Part shown: positions 31,824 through 32,500 of the stretch, piece after piece
Position numbering within the stretch: position 1 is the stretch's first letter
Layout: every line of letters begins with the position of its first letter
Assembly: GCA_011800805.1 (NCBI GenBank)
Contig: MPNW01000949.1
Span: 34,554 to 67,053, forward strand
Direction: 5' to 3'
Length of the DNA stretch: 32,500 bases
Source of the DNA: Hirudo medicinalis
Lineage: Eukaryota > Annelida > Clitellata > Hirudinida > Hirudinidae
Notes under the pieces: model-generated
What the model was told of the DNA's origin: nothing
The model's database searches: none
The model's input: the letters and a program-made list of their open reading frames with translations, nothing else
Translations under genes and position numbers: made by a program

Positions 31824-32500
31824 TGAATCTTATCTAATTACTTTCATTGCCTTATTATTAGTCTGTACTGTATGCTTGTGTATCTGTCTCCATCTTCAGT
31901 TGTATGCCTGTTTAACAGCCTAACTACTAGGATGTAGGCTTGGGTATCTGTCTCCATCTCCAGTTGTACGTTTCTTTCTGTCGAAATCTTTGTTTGTGGT
32001 TGGCGAACCATTCTAAAGTCCAATCGATTTCAAGGAAACTTCAAGGATCGAACACAGGAGAAAGTGTTGAAGTCATCAACTGATCGGGAACGAGCAGTCG
32101 TTAGGAGAAAATCACAAACTAACTCCCCGATAAACTGGTCTATAAATTGGTCTCCCTCAAACAGCCCTGTGCCTTTATCGACTTGTTGTTCGGCTCTTCT
32201 CTGAAAATTTACTTTCGACTAAAATAGACAGAGCTGGTAAGAATGGAAGAAAGAAAGAATGAATGAATGAAAGAAGTGACAATGAATGGACGCATGAGAT
32301 TTCGGTCCTATTGATAGACGAAGAATCAATGTTTTCGAGTGGGCGACTCCCTTTTCGATAATACAGCAAGTGAATGTCTCTGGGGAGTGTTTGTGATTTT
32401 GAAAACCGCATCCCATGACATTTTTGATGTTCAAGACTAAGTTGGAAGAGCAGCAACAGGATTTCGGCCACAGCAACGGAGACATGTGATGACGACATCG
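31601..32500. other. Right edge: CT tract, no supported gene
   Basis: A CT dinucleotide tract lies at 31,785-31,821. A phrase TATCTGTCTCCATCT(T/C)CAGT occurs twice (about 31,880 and 31,943) as an imperfect direct repeat. Minus ORFs at 32,498-32,175 and 32,485-32,219 overlap each other and run near the edge; neither has a motif I recognise. Confidence 0.5.

Noticed and set aside
1..32500. tRNA or rRNA genes
   Set aside because: I saw no T-loop plus acceptor-stem combination or conserved rRNA segment; a covariance search was not possible.

Overview
The window is eukaryotic, almost certainly from an invertebrate animal and possibly an arthropod (tentative: its Smaug copy resembles the fly form, and introns run mostly 65-400 bp). 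Genes are split by GT-AG introns. The DNA is saturated with simple repeats, mainly GAT/GAC/ATC triplet arrays, plus ATT, CATC, CTCA, CCTT and CT arrays and a 30-bp minisatellite. Single N bases at 21,434, 30,299 and 31,305 look like assembly joins.

Layout. 1-11,235: repeats and AT-rich DNA with no gene I can support. 11,236-12,314 (minus): three-exon gene for an unrecognised 275-residue single-pass membrane protein, with a short upstream ORF ending one base before its ATG. 13,928-16,215 (plus): three-exon UDP-glycosyltransferase with TATA box, signal peptide, donor-binding signature, C-terminal membrane anchor and dilysine tail, but one missing base breaks the frame near 15,265. 16,916-17,197 (minus): possible membrane-protein exon. 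18,380-29,494 (minus), perhaps starting at 29,629: a Smaug/SAMD4 post-transcriptional regulator. I rebuilt 12 exons whose splice phases all agree, giving about 991 residues: polyQ leader, SSR1, SSR2, SAM, PHAT and a C-terminal tail.

The Smaug SAM domain is cut by a 4.4-kb intron holding two further same-strand, splice-compatible exons (24,286-23,990 and 21,736-21,622) that do not belong to Smaug. They sit between two GAT arrays sharing an identical 50-bp stretch, one array lying just upstream of the first extra exon and the other touching the next Smaug exon. This arrangement is the most unusual thing here. 30,300-31,304: the 5' part of a LINE-type retrotransposon ORF (zinc finger and region before the reverse transcriptase), delimited by two single Ns.

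The genes look like unrelated neighbours: a detoxification or lipophile-conjugating enzyme of the ER, an orphan surface protein and an mRNA regulator. No pathway links them.
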